A stretch of 28,191 nt of DNA from JBBAGE01 sp041655055 (GCA_041655055.1 JBBAGE010000011.1:1-28191), one strand, 5' to 3'; positions 16,803 to 24,662 are shown, counted from the stretch's first letter. Translations and numbers: made by a program. The notes: generated from the sequence alone by a model not told the origin.

Positions 16803-17040
16803 GCTTGCCCCCTGCGGCGCTGATTTGCCGCAACCCTGCGCGCTTGGGGTTCATCTTTCGGATTACTAAGTATATGTTCTGCCATGGGTGTCAGCACCCG
16901 CGGCCGTCCTGGCGCCATGCCATGGTTTCGGCCCGTGAACCGCGATCAGATCGCGTGAACTGACAACGCTCATATATCCGCGCCTGCTGCCCTTCGCGGG
17001 GCATTTTCGCAGAACGCATGCAAATGAATGGGGAAACGCA
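16803..17040. other. Gap between modC and tmm
   Basis: This 238-base gap has no convincing gene. A small hairpin, TGCGGC-N8-GCCGCA (16813-16832), follows modC and may help end its transcript, though no T-run follows. TTGGGG (16844-16849) and TAAGTA (16867-16872) at 17-base spacing form a weak candidate promoter for tmm. GGGGA before 17041 is the tmm ribosome site. Confidence 0.35.
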
Positions 17041-18408
17041 ATGAAATCACTTAGGGTAGCCATCATTGGCGCCGGCCCGTCGGGAATGGCGCAGATGCGC
17101 GCATTTGAATCGGCCAAACGCAAAGGCGAGGAAATTCCTGAAATCGTCTGCTTTGAAAAGCAAAGCAACTGGGGCGGGTTGTGGAATTATACCTGGCGCA
17201 CCGGGCTGGATTACCACGGCGAGCCGGTGCATTCGTCAATGTATCGTTATCTATGGTCGAACGGCCCGAAAGAGGGTCTGGAATTCGCCGATTATTCCTT
17301 TGATGAACATTTCGGCGAGCCCATCGCCTCTTATCCGCCGCGCGCGGTGCTGTTCGATTATATCGAAGGCCGGATGAAAAAGGCCGATGTGCGCGACTGG
17401 ATTCGCTTTAACACACCCGTAAGGTTTGTGCGCTATAACGATTCGGACAAGACCTTTACCGTCACCGCCCATGATCAGGAAAAGGATTCAACTTATGACG
17501 AGGTGTTTGATTATGTAATCTGTGCTTCTGGCCATTTCAGCACGCCGAATGTGCCCTATTACGACGGATTCGAACAATTCAACGGTCGGATTCTGCATGC
17601 CCATGATTTCCGCGACGCGCGCGAATTCGAGGGTAAGGATCTGTTATTGATCGGTTCGTCCTATTCGGCCGAGGATATCGGTTCGCAATGCTGGAAATAT
17701 GGCGCGAAATCCATCACCACATCCTATCGCAGCGAACCGATGGGCTTTGACTGGCCCAGCAACTGGGACGAAGTGCCGGCGCTGGTCAGGGTGGATGAAC
17801 GGACCGCCTATTTCGAGGACGGCACATCGCGCGAGGTGGATGCCATCATCCTGTGCACCGGCTATAAGCATTTCTTCAACTTTCTGCCTGATGATTTGCG
17901 GCTGAAAACCGAAAACCGGCTGGCAACGGCCGATCTGTATAAGGGGGTTGCTTACGTTCACAATACCAGAATGTTCTATCTGGGCATGCAGGATCAGTGG
18001 TTTACCTTCAACATGTTCGACGCACAGGCTTGGTGGGTGCGGGACGCGATCATGGGCAAGATCGACATCCCCAGCGATATCGATGTGCTGCGCGCCGATG
18101 TGGCCGCCCGTATCGCCGCCGAGGATGCCACCCAAGGCCCCAAAGGCGCGATCCAGTATCAGGGCGATTATGTGCAGGAGTTGATTGCGGAAACCGATTA
18201 TCCCAGCTTTGACGTGCAGGGCGCCTGCGCCGCGTTTTTCGCCTGGATCGACCACAAGGAAGAGGATGTCATGGCGTTTCGCAACAAATCCTATCGTTCG
18301 GTGATCACCGGCACGATGGCGCCTGAACACCACACGCCCTGGGAAGAGGCGCTTGACGATTCGCTTGAAGGCTATCTGCAAAGCGAGCCGGTCGAAGAAG
18401 CGGTATGA
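17041..18408 (+). CDS. tmm: Trimethylamine monooxygenase (flavin-containing monooxygenase)
   Basis: A 455-residue NADPH- and FAD-dependent enzyme that oxidises trimethylamine to trimethylamine N-oxide; family members also oxidise dimethylsulfide. FAD site GAGPSG at residues 10-15. The FMO fingerprint FxGxxxHxxxF is FNGRILHAHDF at 180-190. The NADPH site is GSSYSAED starting at 205. Stretches such as GGLWNYTWRTGLD, YRYLWSNGPKEGLEFADYS and GMQDQWFTFNMFDAQAW match, from memory, the bacterial Tmm of Roseobacter and Methylocella closely. The start is ATG with GGGGA 7 bases before. It is monocistronic here: TMAO demethylase (tdm) and the TMAO importer genes that often accompany tmm are not in view. 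Cytosolic. Confidence 0.93.
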   Translation: MKSLRVAIIGAGPSGMAQMRAFESAKRKGEEIPEIVCFEKQSNWGGLWNYTWRTGLDYHGEPVHSSMYRYLWSNGPKEGLEFADYSFDEHFGEPIASYPPRAVLFDYIEGRMKKADVRDWIRFNTPVRFVRYNDSDKTFTVTAHDQEKDSTYDEVFDYVICASGHFSTPNVPYYDGFEQFNGRILHAHDFRDAREFEGKDLLLIGSSYSAEDIGSQCWKYGAKSITTSYRSEPMGFDWPSNWDEVPALVRVDERTAYFEDGTSREVDAIILCTGYKHFFNFLPDDLRLKTENRLATADLYKGVAYVHNTRMFYLGMQDQWFTFNMFDAQAWWVRDAIMGKIDIPSDIDVLRADVAARIAAEDATQGPKGAIQYQGDYVQELIAETDYPSFDVQGACAAFFAWIDHKEEDVMAFRNKSYRSVITGTMAPEHHTPWEEALDDSLEGYLQSEPVEEAV

Positions 18409-18412
18409 CCCC

Positions 18413-18439
18413 AAAAGCGCCCCTGTCGGTCAGGGGCGC
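18413..18439. terminator. Bidirectional terminator between tmm and the lipoprotein gene
   Basis: GCGCCCCTG (18417-18425) and CAGGGGCGC (18431-18439) form a 9-base-pair perfect stem with a 5-base loop between two convergent genes. On the minus strand it is followed by TTTT, so it suits the lipoprotein transcript best. On the plus strand it begins 9 bases after the tmm stop but lacks a T-run. Confidence 0.65.
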
Positions 18440-18519
18440 CGCGTGAAATGGGCAACCGAACCGGTGATTGGCGCCCGAGCGGCGCGATCACCAAACGATA
18501 CCGGCCCCTGCCCTGCCGC

Positions 18520-18876
18520 TTATGTCTGGCATTCGGCGTTTCCGTATTTCGCCTGGCAGGCCCGGATGGCGCAGGACTGGATTTGCGTATCGCGCTGAGG
18601 TTTGCGGATATCCACGGTTTCGACCGCCGGATAAGGCACGGAAACCATCGCGGTCGCGGGGATACAACGGGTGTTGGACCCTTCGGTCACGCAATTCACC
18701 GCGCCGGTCAGGCGTTCTTCGGTGCGATATTTGGTGACGATCTCTTGTCGGTGAACGGGCGGGATTTTCAGCATCCATTCAGCGGCACAGTGGGAACGTT
18801 CGGCGCGATACTCTGGCGTTCCGCAGGCCGCGAGGCCGGCCAGCGCAAGGATGAATATGCGTTTGGAAAAAATCAT
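18520..18876 (-). CDS. Small Cys-rich lipoprotein of unknown function
   Basis: A 118-residue predicted lipoprotein. The start at 18874-18876 (MIFSKRIFILALAGLAAC) has AGGAAG just upstream and gives a short basic n-region, a hydrophobic core and the lipobox LAAC, with the lipid-bearing Cys at residue 18. Six more Cys follow, at SHC, VNC, TRC, QSC, RAC and AEC, an even number that suggests three disulfides in the periplasm. The last three cluster in the final 20 residues. I do not recognise a named domain. It is convergent with tmm. The open frame extends 23 codons upstream, but that part does not look like a signal. A function cannot be given. Confidence 0.75.
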   Translation of the reverse strand: MIFSKRIFILALAGLAACGTPEYRAERSHCAAEWMLKIPPVHRQEIVTKYRTEERLTGAVNCVTEGSNTRCIPATAMVSVPYPAVETVDIRKPQRDTQIQSCAIRACQAKYGNAECQT

Positions 18877-18957
18877 GCGTAGCTTCCTGGTGACGAATAT
18901 TGCGGTCCCGCACCCCGGCTTGGCACGAAAATCCATCGCAAGCACATGCCCGGCGTC

Positions 18958-18984
18958 GATCCTGGCGCATGCAACGCAAGGATC
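18958..18984 (-). other. Possible hairpin after the flavoprotein gene
   Basis: GATCCT-g-GCG-N7-CGC-a-AGGATC makes an interrupted 9-base-pair stem in the 138-base gap between the flavoprotein stop (19015) and the lipoprotein start. No T-run follows on either strand. It could end the pirin-flavoprotein transcript. Confidence 0.3.
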
Positions 18985-19014
18985 GGCTTTCCAACCCGGC
19001 CTGTCAACAACGCC

Positions 19015-20106
19015 TCAGCCCCGGGGCCCAGCCATCCCCAGATGCGCGACAAGTTCGCGGGCTGCGGCGGCACCGGCGCGGTTTGCACCGATGGTCGAGG
19101 CCGAGGGGCCATATCCCACAAGGTGAATCCGGGGATCTTTGGCGACCTGTGTTGCCAGCCGGCCCGCCATCGCGATGCCGCCGCCTTTGTTGCGCAGGTG
19201 CAGGGGCGCAAAATGATCAAGCGCATGATGAAAGCCGGTGCACCACAAAATCACATCGGCGCGGCGCGCGGTCCCATCGGCCCAGCGAACGCCCCGCTCG
19301 GTGATTTCCGTAAACATCGGCCACCGAGCAAGCGCGCCGCGTTCGCGCATCGCAATTATGCCGGGGGTAAGCGGAATGCCCGTCACCGACACGACCGAGC
19401 CGGGCAGAAGGCCCCGCCGAACCCGTTCCTCGACCAGCGCAACAGCGGCGCGGCCATCTTCGGGGGTGAACGGGCTTTCCCGAAAGCGGGGTTCGCGCCG
19501 GGTGACCCAAGTGGTTGTGGTGACACGGGAAATTTCATCAAGCAACTGAATCGCCGAAATACCGGCGCCGACCACGATCACATGTTTGCCGGCAAATGCC
19601 CCCGCCGTGCGGTAATCGCTGGTGTGAAGCTGCGCGCCCCTGAACCTGTCGCGGCCGGCTATGTCGGGGATATTGGGCCTTTCCCATGTCCCGGTCGCGT
19701 TGATGATGCCGCGGGCCGAAAGCACGCCCGCATCCGTTTCCACGCGCAGCCGCGCGCCCCGACCGCTTACCAACGCAACGCGAACCGGGCGGCGGATACG
19801 CAGATCGAATTTTTGCTCATAGGCGGCATAATATTGCGGCACGGCCACGGCGGCCTGCACTTTGCCCGCCGCATCCACATTGATCACATCCCCAAACCCG
19901 AGGCCGGGCAGATCATGCACGCGATTGGCCGTCGCCAGCGTCAGCGATGGCCAGCGATGCTGCCACGCGCCGCCCGGCCCCCGATTGCGATCGAACGTGA
20001 CAAAATCCCGGTCAGGCGCAAAGCCCATTCGACGCAGGTGATAGGCTGACGACAGCCCCGCCTGCCCCGCGCCAATCACGACGATGTCAACCTTGGTGGC
20101 GATCAT
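19015..20106 (-). CDS. FAD-dependent NAD(P)-binding oxidoreductase, flavin monooxygenase-like
   Basis: A 363-residue flavoprotein of the CzcO/FMO-like group. FAD site GAGQAG at residues 12-17, then GPGGAWQHRWPSL, the classic GGxW segment of FMO/Baeyer-Villiger relatives. A NATGTWERPNIP segment lies mid-protein, and a second Rossmann site, VVGAGISA, binds NAD(P)H. The ILWCTGF motif precedes the C-terminal part. An exact FxGxxxHxxx(F/Y) fingerprint is nearly present as FRGAQLHTSDY. The ATG (20104-20106) overlaps the pirin stop as ATGA, so the two genes are coupled; an open frame upstream only shadows the pirin. It lacks the Tmm-specific segments, so it is a different enzyme from the one at 17041. 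Substrate unknown; oxidation at N or S is the family norm. Confidence 0.85.
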   Translation of the reverse strand: MIATKVDIVVIGAGQAGLSSAYHLRRMGFAPDRDFVTFDRNRGPGGAWQHRWPSLTLATANRVHDLPGLGFGDVINVDAAGKVQAAVAVPQYYAAYEQKFDLRIRRPVRVALVSGRGARLRVETDAGVLSARGIINATGTWERPNIPDIAGRDRFRGAQLHTSDYRTAGAFAGKHVIVVGAGISAIQLLDEISRVTTTTWVTRREPRFRESPFTPEDGRAAVALVEERVRRGLLPGSVVSVTGIPLTPGIIAMRERGALARWPMFTEITERGVRWADGTARRADVILWCTGFHHALDHFAPLHLRNKGGGIAMAGRLATQVAKDPRIHLVGYGPSASTIGANRAGAAAARELVAHLGMAGPRG

Positions 20107-21038
20107 ACCGGAAGCGGGGTGAATTCCTCGCGGTCCGTGGGCGGCAGGTCGAATTGGCCCTGACCCCAGCGCGCGGCGCGCCATTCTTCCTTGGCCGCTT
20201 CGATCCTGTCTTGCGATGAGGACACGAAATTCCACCACATATAGCGCGGCCCGTTCAGCGTCGCGCCGCCAAGCGCCATCAGCCGCGCGCCCTGTGGCCC
20301 GGCGGCGACGGTGATCCGGTCGCCGGGGCGAAAGACCATCATCCGCCCGGATTCGAACATCTGGCCAGCGATGCTGACCGAACCTTGGGTCACATAAAGG
20401 CCGCGATCCTCGTGATCATCGGGCAGCGGAAAGCGGGCGCCGGGGGCAAGCGTCACATCCAGATAAAAGGTGTCGGAATAGAGCGTGACGGGCGCCTTTT
20501 CACCATAAGCATGGCCAAGGATCAGCCGGGCGTTGACACCCTCGGCCTCGATCAGGGGCAGCGTTTCCTTGCCGTGATGCTCGAAAATCGGGTCCATTTC
20601 TTCGCGATCTTCGGGCAGGGCAAGCCAGGTCTGGATACCAAAAAGACTATGCGGCCCCTGCCGCGCCAGGCTGCTGGTGCGTTCGGAATGGGTGACACCC
20701 TTGCCCGCGACCATCCAGTTGACCGCGCCGGGCAGGATCACCTGATCGCTGCCGATGCTGTCGCGGTGGTGAAAATCCCCGCGATAGAGATAGGTCACCG
20801 TCCCCAGCCCGATATGCGGATGGGGACGGATATCGATCCCCTGCCCGGTCAGAAACTCAGCCGGGCCGGCCTGATCGAAAAAGATGAACGGGCCAACCAT
20901 CTGCCGCTTTGGCGCGGGAAGGGCGCGCATCACGTTAAACCCGCCAAGATCGCGGGCACGCGGGATGATCAGGGTTTCGATCGCCTCGGCCCCGATGTCA
21001 TCCGGGCAACCGGGCGCGAAAGCGGGGTTCCAACTCAT
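20103..21038 (-). CDS. Pirin-family bicupin protein
   Basis: A 311-residue two-cupin protein. The metal site of the N-terminal cupin is intact: His73 and His75 in RPHPHIGL, His117 and Glu119 in GVTHSER. Pirins bind iron; some act as quercetin dioxygenases and others as regulators or redox sensors. The start at 21036-21038 (MSWNPAFAPG) has AGGAGG directly upstream; 25 further upstream codons are open but have no ribosome site. First gene of a two-gene operon with the flavoprotein, and divergent from the binding protein at 21198 across a 159-base gap holding promoters for both. The pairing with a monooxygenase-like enzyme suggests an oxidative role rather than gene control, but this is inference. 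Confidence 0.9.
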   Translation of the reverse strand: MSWNPAFAPGCPDDIGAEAIETLIIPRARDLGGFNVMRALPAPKRQMVGPFIFFDQAGPAEFLTGQGIDIRPHPHIGLGTVTYLYRGDFHHRDSIGSDQVILPGAVNWMVAGKGVTHSERTSSLARQGPHSLFGIQTWLALPEDREEMDPIFEHHGKETLPLIEAEGVNARLILGHAYGEKAPVTLYSDTFYLDVTLAPGARFPLPDDHEDRGLYVTQGSVSIAGQMFESGRMMVFRPGDRITVAAGPQGARLMALGGATLNGPRYMWWNFVSSSQDRIEAAKEEWRAARWGQGQFDLPPTDREEFTPLPV

Positions 21039-21069
21039 GGCAATCCTCCTGCGGGCTGGCACTGCTGGA

Positions 21070-21097
21070 ACGATACAGCATGGTGCGGAGGGTGCAA
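21070..21097 (-). promoter_or_regulatory. Candidate promoter of the pirin operon
   Basis: On the minus strand, TTGCAC (21092-21097) is followed after 16 bases by TATCGT (21070-21075), about 32 bases before the pirin start codon. A small dyad, TGCTG-N8-CAGCA (21063-21080), covers the -10 and could bind a repressor. Confidence 0.4.
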
Positions 21098-21102
21098 TCA
21101 CG

Positions 21103-21131
21103 TTGACATTCATCTATATCATCTATATGAA
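21103..21131 (+). promoter_or_regulatory. Promoter of the binding protein-amidase operon with a tandem 9-mer
   Basis: A perfect -35, TTGACA (21103-21108), is followed after 17 bases by TATGAA (21126-21131). The spacer and -10 hold two back-to-back copies of ATCTATAT(C/G) at 21112-21120 and 21121-21129, unusually AT-rich for this genome. The whole element is also framed by ATTCAT and ATGAAT (about 21109-21133). It lies 67 bases before the start codon. The GntR protein at the end of the operon is the obvious candidate to bind here. Confidence 0.55.
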
Positions 21132-21197
21132 TCAGGCATCGTTAACCTCACGCATAATGCCGCCGCCAGAGCCGCTCGCGTGTCCGGGAGGAAAGCC

Positions 21198-22220
21198 ATG
21201 CATAAACCATTCACCATTCGCCGTGCGGCCCCCGCGCTGGCCCTTGCGGGGGTTGCCCTTGCCGCCGCCGCGCCATCACAGGCCGAGGTCGTCAAGTTCG
21301 GCTCGGCATCCTATTCATCGATCAGCGGCCAGATCCTTGCGGCGTCGCTCGACCCCGAGATTTTCGGCGCACATGGCATCGCGCTTGAATTGGTCGATCT
21401 TCGCGGCAGTTCCGTCAATTGCCTGACAGCGCTGATTTCGGCCTCGGTCGATGTTTGCCAGGTGGGCACGACAACCGGCATGGATGCAATCGCCGAAGGC
21501 GCGCCGCTAAAGGCCGTGGCGGTAGTGTCCGGCCCCACGAACGAAGTGATCCTGTCGGCAAAGACCGCCGATACATTGGGCGTGGCACCGGATGCCCCGG
21601 TTGCGGATCGGCTTCGGGCGCTGGCGGGGTTGCGCATCGCCTCTGCCCCGCCGGGATCGGCGCATCACACCACCCTTGCTTACATGCTGGGCACGGTGGG
21701 GCTATCGGTTGCGGATCTGCAGTTTCAACCGCTGGTGGATACGGTGGCGATGATGGAATCCATCCGCCACGATCAGCTTGACGGCGCACTTTGGAGCGCG
21801 GGGGATCTGGGCGGGCTGCTCAGCGACAATTCGGGTATCCGCTGGCTCAGCATTCCGCGCGGCGATGTTCCCGAACTTGCGACACTGCCCTATGTGACCG
21901 CCTATGTCCGCGCCGATTGGGCCGAAGAAAACCCCGACCTTGCCGAGGCTGTGCATAACGGGCTGGCCGATGCCATCGCCCGCATCGATCGCGATGACGG
22001 CACCATGACCGAGGCGATCCGGGCCGAATATTTCCCCGAACTGGACCGCGCCCTTTGGGAAGACGGCATCGCCGAGGCGCGCAAGGCCGCCTTTGAAAAC
22101 GCGCAGGCGACAAAGGCCGGCTGGGACATGCTTTTGGAACTGCAGGCCGCAAGCACTGGCAAGGATTATGGCGCGGTCGCGTTTGAAACCGTCGTGCTGC
22201 CCTTTGCCATCGCCGACTAG
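21198..22220 (+). CDS. ABC-type substrate-binding protein, SsuA/TauA-like (copy 1)
   Basis: A 340-residue periplasmic protein with a Sec signal peptide (MHKPFTIRRAAPALALAG, cleaved after SQA) and a GGGAGGAAA ribosome site. The mature part has the SBP pattern: PEIFGAHGIALELVDLRG, then NCLTALISASVDVCQVG with two Cys, TTTGMDAIAEGAPLKAVAV, and a late ASTGKDYGAVAFET. About half its residues match the protein at 24694-25713 along the full length by eye, so the two are paralogs. It heads an operon with a small GatC-like protein, an amidase and a GntR regulator. No permease or ATPase partner is in this part of the window. Ligand unknown; the amidase neighbour suggests an amide, nitrile or urea-type compound. 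Confidence 0.88.
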   Translation: MHKPFTIRRAAPALALAGVALAAAAPSQAEVVKFGSASYSSISGQILAASLDPEIFGAHGIALELVDLRGSSVNCLTALISASVDVCQVGTTTGMDAIAEGAPLKAVAVVSGPTNEVILSAKTADTLGVAPDAPVADRLRALAGLRIASAPPGSAHHTTLAYMLGTVGLSVADLQFQPLVDTVAMMESIRHDQLDGALWSAGDLGGLLSDNSGIRWLSIPRGDVPELATLPYVTAYVRADWAEENPDLAEAVHNGLADAIARIDRDDGTMTEAIRAEYFPELDRALWEDGIAEARKAAFENAQATKAGWDMLLELQAASTGKDYGAVAFETVVLPFAIAD

Positions 22221-22231
22221 GCCGCCATATG

Positions 22232-22253
22232 CACCGCCCGCCGCGGCGGTGCC
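22232..22253 (+). other. Intercistronic hairpin after binding protein copy 1
   Basis: GCACCGCC (22232-22239) and GGCGGTGC (22246-22253) form an 8-base-pair perfect stem with a 6-base loop, followed by CCCCTTTAT. It starts 12 bases after the stop codon. The short T-run makes it a weak terminator, which would lower downstream amidase expression relative to the binding protein, as is common in transporter operons. Confidence 0.5.
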
Positions 22254-22276
22254 CCCTTTATCATGCGAGTGCACCC

Positions 22277-22462
22277 ATGAAAAAATCAGTGGATCAGACC
22301 GAATTTCAGACGCTTTTGGATCATGCGGGCCTGCATGTGCTGCCCGGGGATGAGGCCGATTTCCGCGCCGCTTATCGCTGGGTTGAACAGGTCCGGGCCC
22401 GAATTGGCAAGCCACACCCCGATACCCTGCCAGCCGCGCAATTCACGGTGACGCGGCCATGA
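22277..22462 (+). CDS. Small GatC/AtzG-like amidase partner
   Basis: A 61-residue protein (starts MKKSVDQTEFQTLLDHAG). Its helical, acidic core LPGDEADFRAAYRWVEQVRARI and the Pro-containing tail resemble the small accessory subunits that wrap amidase-signature enzymes: GatC of the tRNA amidotransferase, and AtzG, which pairs with AtzE. The stop codon overlaps the amidase start (ATGA), a coupling expected of two subunits of one complex. Similarity is by size, position and general pattern, not by a strict motif, so the call is tentative. Coding potential is supported by the overlap and by codon use like its neighbours. Confidence 0.65.
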   Translation: MKKSVDQTEFQTLLDHAGLHVLPGDEADFRAAYRWVEQVRARIGKPHPDTLPAAQFTVTRP

Positions 22463-23823
22463 GCGATACCCCCACGATCGCCGAAGCCGGCGCGCTGTTT
22501 CGCGCGCGCAAACTGTCGCCGGTTGAATTGTTGCAGCACTGTATGAACCAGATCGAGCGGTGGGACGGCGAACTTAACAGCTTCCTGCACATTTCCCGCG
22601 AACGGGCGCTGCGCGATGCCCGGGCCGCCGAGCGGCGCATTCTTGGCGGCGATGCCCTTGGCCCGCTGGATGGGATACCGATTGCCCATAAGGACGTGAT
22701 CGACACCAAAGGCATTCCCACCACCGGCCATTCCAGATGGCTTGAGAATAATATCCCCGCACGCGATGCCGAGGTTGTGTCCCAACTTGATGCCGCCGGA
22801 TCGGTGCTGTTGGGCAAGCTTGCCACATACGAATTTGCCATGGGCGGCCCGTCTGACGATCTGCCCTGGCCCTTTCCACGCAACCCGTGGGATGTCAGCC
22901 GCTTTGCCGGCGGATCAAGCAGCGGATCGGGGGTGGCCGTGGCGGCGGGGCTGGTTCTGGGGGCCACGGGCACGGATACCGGGGGTTCGGTGCGGGTGCC
23001 TTCTGCATTTTGCGGTGTCGTCGGGCTGAAACCGACCTTTGGTGCCATAAGCAATGCAGGGCTGCTGCCGCTTGCCTATTCCATGGACCATATCGGACCC
23101 ATGGCCTGGACGGTGCACGATTGCGCGCTATTGTTTGACGGCATGCGTGGCCGTGGATCTGCGCCGGATTTCACCCCCGCAAACGGTGATCTGAAGGGCT
23201 GCCGCATCGGCGTGATCCGCCATTTCTTTGAAGAGGATACCAAAGTCAGCCCCGACCAGATCAGTGCCATCAATGCCGCGGTTGGCGTATTTCGCGATCT
23301 GGGCGCCGTGGTCGAGGATGTGCAGCTTTCCTCGCTCTTGGAATATCACGCCTGCGGTGCGCTGATCCTGTGCACCGAAGCCAGCGCCGTCCATCACGAC
23401 CGGATCAAAAGCCATCCCGAAAAATTCGGCGAACGGATGCGCGCGCTTTTGACGATCGGTTCGCTGTTCACCGGTGTCGATTACGTTCAGGCCATGCGCC
23501 GCCGCAATGAGCTTTGCCGCGAAATGGCGGCCATGTTTGCGCAATATGATGTGCTGATCACCGTGGGCGCCGCGGGCGAGCCGCCGCTGCTGGCCGAAGT
23601 GCCCTATTGGACAACGCTTTCCACCCCGACATATACGATCCCCTTTAACGTGACGGGCAATCCGGCCATGACGGTGTGTTGCGGCTTTGGCAGCGGGGGC
23701 ATGCCGCTGGGAATGCAGATCATCGGGCCGCCGGATGGCGAAAGCGCGCTGTTCAAAATCGGCCACGCCTATGAACAGGCCGCCGACCGCCGCAAACGCC
23801 CCCTGCAGGGGCCTGCAATCTGA
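22459..23823 (+). CDS. Amidase-signature family hydrolase
   Basis: A 454-residue amidase. The Ser-cisSer-Lys triad is complete: Lys78 in IAHKDVIDTKG, cis-Ser153 in FAGGSSSGSG and nucleophile Ser177 in GTDTGGSVRVP. The family uses it to hydrolyse C-N bonds of amides, ureides or carbamates. The next segment, GLKPTFGAISNAGLLPLAYS, is also canonical. It resembles AtzE/GatA-type members, whose activity can need a small partner; one is encoded immediately upstream with overlap. Not GatA of tRNA charging: no gatB is nearby, and it lies in a catabolic-style operon after a binding protein. No signal peptide, so cytosolic. The true substrate cannot be read; it is presumably the compound captured by the binding protein. 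Confidence 0.92.
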   Translation: MSDTPTIAEAGALFRARKLSPVELLQHCMNQIERWDGELNSFLHISRERALRDARAAERRILGGDALGPLDGIPIAHKDVIDTKGIPTTGHSRWLENNIPARDAEVVSQLDAAGSVLLGKLATYEFAMGGPSDDLPWPFPRNPWDVSRFAGGSSSGSGVAVAAGLVLGATGTDTGGSVRVPSAFCGVVGLKPTFGAISNAGLLPLAYSMDHIGPMAWTVHDCALLFDGMRGRGSAPDFTPANGDLKGCRIGVIRHFFEEDTKVSPDQISAINAAVGVFRDLGAVVEDVQLSSLLEYHACGALILCTEASAVHHDRIKSHPEKFGERMRALLTIGSLFTGVDYVQAMRRRNELCREMAAMFAQYDVLITVGAAGEPPLLAEVPYWTTLSTPTYTIPFNVTGNPAMTVCCGFGSGGMPLGMQIIGPPDGESALFKIGHAYEQAADRRKRPLQGPAI

Positions 23824-23879
23824 CCTGTCTTGTCCGGGGTGGCTTGGCTATAAAGGGGGCAGACAGCCCCGGGCAGGAA

Positions 23880-24662
23880 ATGAACAGAGAATTGAAACGA
23901 AACAGCCGGCGCGCGGGCACCACGGCCGGCCCGTTCAGCATTACCAGCGGCAGCGGCCCGCTTTTCCAGCGGGTCAAGCTGGAAGTGGTCAAGATGCTGA
24001 GCCATGAGGCCTATGCCGCCGGCCAGCCCATCCCCACCGAGCGCGAATTGCGCGACATGTTTCAGGTTAGCGTGGGCACCGTCCGCCGCGCGATTGACGA
24101 GCTGGTCGCCGAACGGATTCTGGTCCGCCATCAGGGGCGCGGCACATTCCTTGCGCAACATGGCGACAGCCGGATGACAAGCGTGTTCTGGCGCCTGGTG
24201 GACCGCGACGGCGGCCAATATGTGCCGCTTGTCCAGACGCTGCATTTTGGCCCGGCCGTGGCCTCGGCGGATTGCGCATCCGCCCTGCGGCTTGGTAGCA
24301 AGGATGCCGTCTGGCAATTCCGGCTGCTGATCGTTCTGGATGGAAAGCCGGTCTCGGTCGAACATGTGACCGTGCCGCAGCAACTTTTTCCGCATCTTGA
24401 CCGCGACATGATTTCCAGCCGCGATCGCGTGAATTACGCCCTCTACCAAGAGGAATTCGGTGTGATCGTCACCCGGGTCGAAGATATGATCGGCGCGGTG
24501 CCAGCGGGCGCGGATCACGGGCGCCTGTTGAATATCGCGCCCGCGACCCCCATTCTGGAGGTCGTGCGCACCGCATTTTCCATTGACGAACGCCCGGTCG
24601 AATTGCGCCGCAGCGTGATCCTGACCACGGACTATAGATACAAATCCTGCCTGCCGGGATAG
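23880..24662 (+). CDS. GntR-family regulator, HutC type (UTRA domain)
   Basis: A 260-residue regulator with an N-terminal winged helix at about residues 20-85 (GPLFQRVKLEVVKML, IPTERELRDMFQVSVGTVRRAIDEL, ILVRHQGRGTFLAQH), followed by a UTRA ligand-binding domain (residues ~100-255, with AVWQFRLLIVLDGKPVSVEHV and the closing RTAFSIDERPVELRRSVI). I chose ATG at 23880, although AGGA lies only a base or two before it; a TTG at 23844 with GGGGTGG upstream is an alternative start adding 12 residues. It is 56 bases after the amidase, likely in the same operon, so it may sense the imported compound or its product. Targets may include the promoters at 21103 and 26700-26741. Confidence 0.9.
   Translation: MNRELKRNSRRAGTTAGPFSITSGSGPLFQRVKLEVVKMLSHEAYAAGQPIPTERELRDMFQVSVGTVRRAIDELVAERILVRHQGRGTFLAQHGDSRMTSVFWRLVDRDGGQYVPLVQTLHFGPAVASADCASALRLGSKDAVWQFRLLIVLDGKPVSVEHVTVPQQLFPHLDRDMISSRDRVNYALYQEEFGVIVTRVEDMIGAVPAGADHGRLLNIAPATPILEVVRTAFSIDERPVELRRSVILTTDYRYKSCLPG

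Noticed and set aside
18946..20049. A 367-codon plus-strand open frame opposite the FMO-like gene
   Set aside because: Low-complexity, Arg/Gly/His-rich translation without motifs; the minus-strand gene has two intact Rossmann sites.
22459..23823. GatA of the tRNA-dependent amidotransferase
   Set aside because: No gatB is nearby and the gene sits in an operon after a binding protein and before a GntR regulator; a stand-alone catabolic amidase fits better.
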